Shown: positions 63,587-64,000 of the stretch, one piece after another
Numbering within the stretch: position 1 is the stretch's first letter
Layout: each line of letters opens with the position of its first letter
Assembly (NCBI RefSeq): GCF_009827335.1
Contig: NZ_WTYH01000001.1
Coordinates: 558,001-622,000 of the forward strand
Direction: 5' to 3'
Origin: Aurantiacibacter arachoides
GTDB lineage: Bacteria > Pseudomonadota > Alphaproteobacteria > Sphingomonadales > Sphingomonadaceae
DNA: 64,000 nucleotides
Translations under genes and position numbers: made by a program
The notes under the pieces: generated by a model
What the model saw: the letters and a program-made list of their open reading frames with translations, nothing else
Databases searched by the model: none
What the model was told of the DNA's origin: nothing

Positions 63587-64000
63587 GGGTCCAGCCGTGA
63601 TAGCTCGCGTGCTGGAATTTCACGGGCTTTTGCGGTCTCAAGACGGTCAGGAAGATGCGCCGACGGTGGACGAATTCATCGCATGGTGCGCGTCTCGCGG
63701 AAAGGCAATCAAAGACCAAGAGGAAGTTCTCGAGGCGCTGCGACAAGGGATTTCGTTGGACATCCAGTCACTCGAGTCGCCAGTTGAAATCCGCCATACC
63801 GATGCGTCAGACTTAATCGAAGAAGCGCCGGAGAGGGTCCGAGAGGATCAGTTAAGCGGCCTCGCAAGCATGACCGATTTCTCGACGGAAGAGGACGCGG
63901 TCGGCAGCGACAATGCTCAAAATAGGCATGAAATGCCATCATCAGAGCCCGACGAAACTAGGTTTGAAGAGCCCGCCAATGCACCTTCGAGCATGGGCTT
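63587..64000 (+). pseudogene. 3' part of the IS-interrupted gene, continuing off the window
   Basis: After removing the IS and one ATTT, the frame L-D-L-G-P-A-V-I-A-R-V-L-E-F-H-G runs on unbroken for about 137 codons to the window end with no stop. The sequence is acidic (EEAPERVREDQLSGLASMTD) and lacks a start of its own. It has no relation to the IS. The full gene would encode over 300 residues. Confidence 0.75.

Overview
The window is high-GC alphaproteobacterial DNA, most likely from a pigmented, Erythrobacteraceae-like member of the Sphingomonadales. Supporting points are a GcrA cell-cycle regulator, a DUF1476/zeta-type ATP synthase inhibitor, crtW and crtZ carotenoid genes, and the rimP-nusA-ylxR-infB-rbfA and truB-rpsO-pnp translation blocks. 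Bases 1 to about 35,300 look like core chromosome. From the tRNA-Ser gene at 35298 to the right edge the window looks like an integrated mobile element that continues beyond base 64000.

Core part, left to right: the end of a GDSL esterase, recF, a small PspC-type two-gene unit, tRNA-Arg and an SRAP-domain gene. A long leftward block follows with leuC, a metallo-beta-lactamase-fold protein, a DNA glycosylase, leuD, the zeta-type inhibitor, bolA and a monothiol glutaredoxin. Rightward crtW and crtZ come next. Bases 10.7-15.7 kb hold an enlarged phage-shock (Psp) locus: pspF is transcribed rightward; leftward, behind a near-perfect sigma-54 promoter, lie a small membrane protein, pspA, pspB, pspC, then five consecutive one-helix plus coiled-coil genes resembling PspB, then sufE and a Pmp3-like gene. 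A second sigma-54 promoter in front of the small PspC unit at 1.4-1.8 kb carries the same upstream palindrome at the same distance, so the two loci probably form one PspF regulon. A third sigma-54-like site at 2170 has no obvious gene behind it.

Bases 15.9-34.7 kb carry translation and RNA metabolism genes, with membrane, thymidine kinase, entericidin-like and AbgT transporter genes inserted between rbfA and truB, followed by a HisKA_2 sensor kinase, a spermidine-synthase-like protein, gcrA, an ABC-2 permease and an HspQ-like gene.

The mobile region starts with tRNA-Ser(CGA) and a P4-type integrase. It carries an AlpA-like regulator; a coupled pair made of a 37-kDa nucleoid-associated protein and a RelA/SpoT-domain protein (a possible defence unit); an IS3-family element; an AarF/UbiB-like kinase with a MarR-EmrAB-outer-membrane-factor efflux set; a MerR-regulated CDF exporter plus cytochrome c/FTR1 fusion; an HUH-like protein; two unknown genes; two DEDD-type 3'-5' exonucleases; and a 1316-residue MobA/MobL-type relaxase. 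A repeat-rich, oriT-like intergenic region follows, then a gene split by a second IS3 element that left a 4-bp target duplication. Removing the IS and one duplication restores a reading frame that runs off the window. No type IV secretion genes, CRISPR array or second attachment site were seen.
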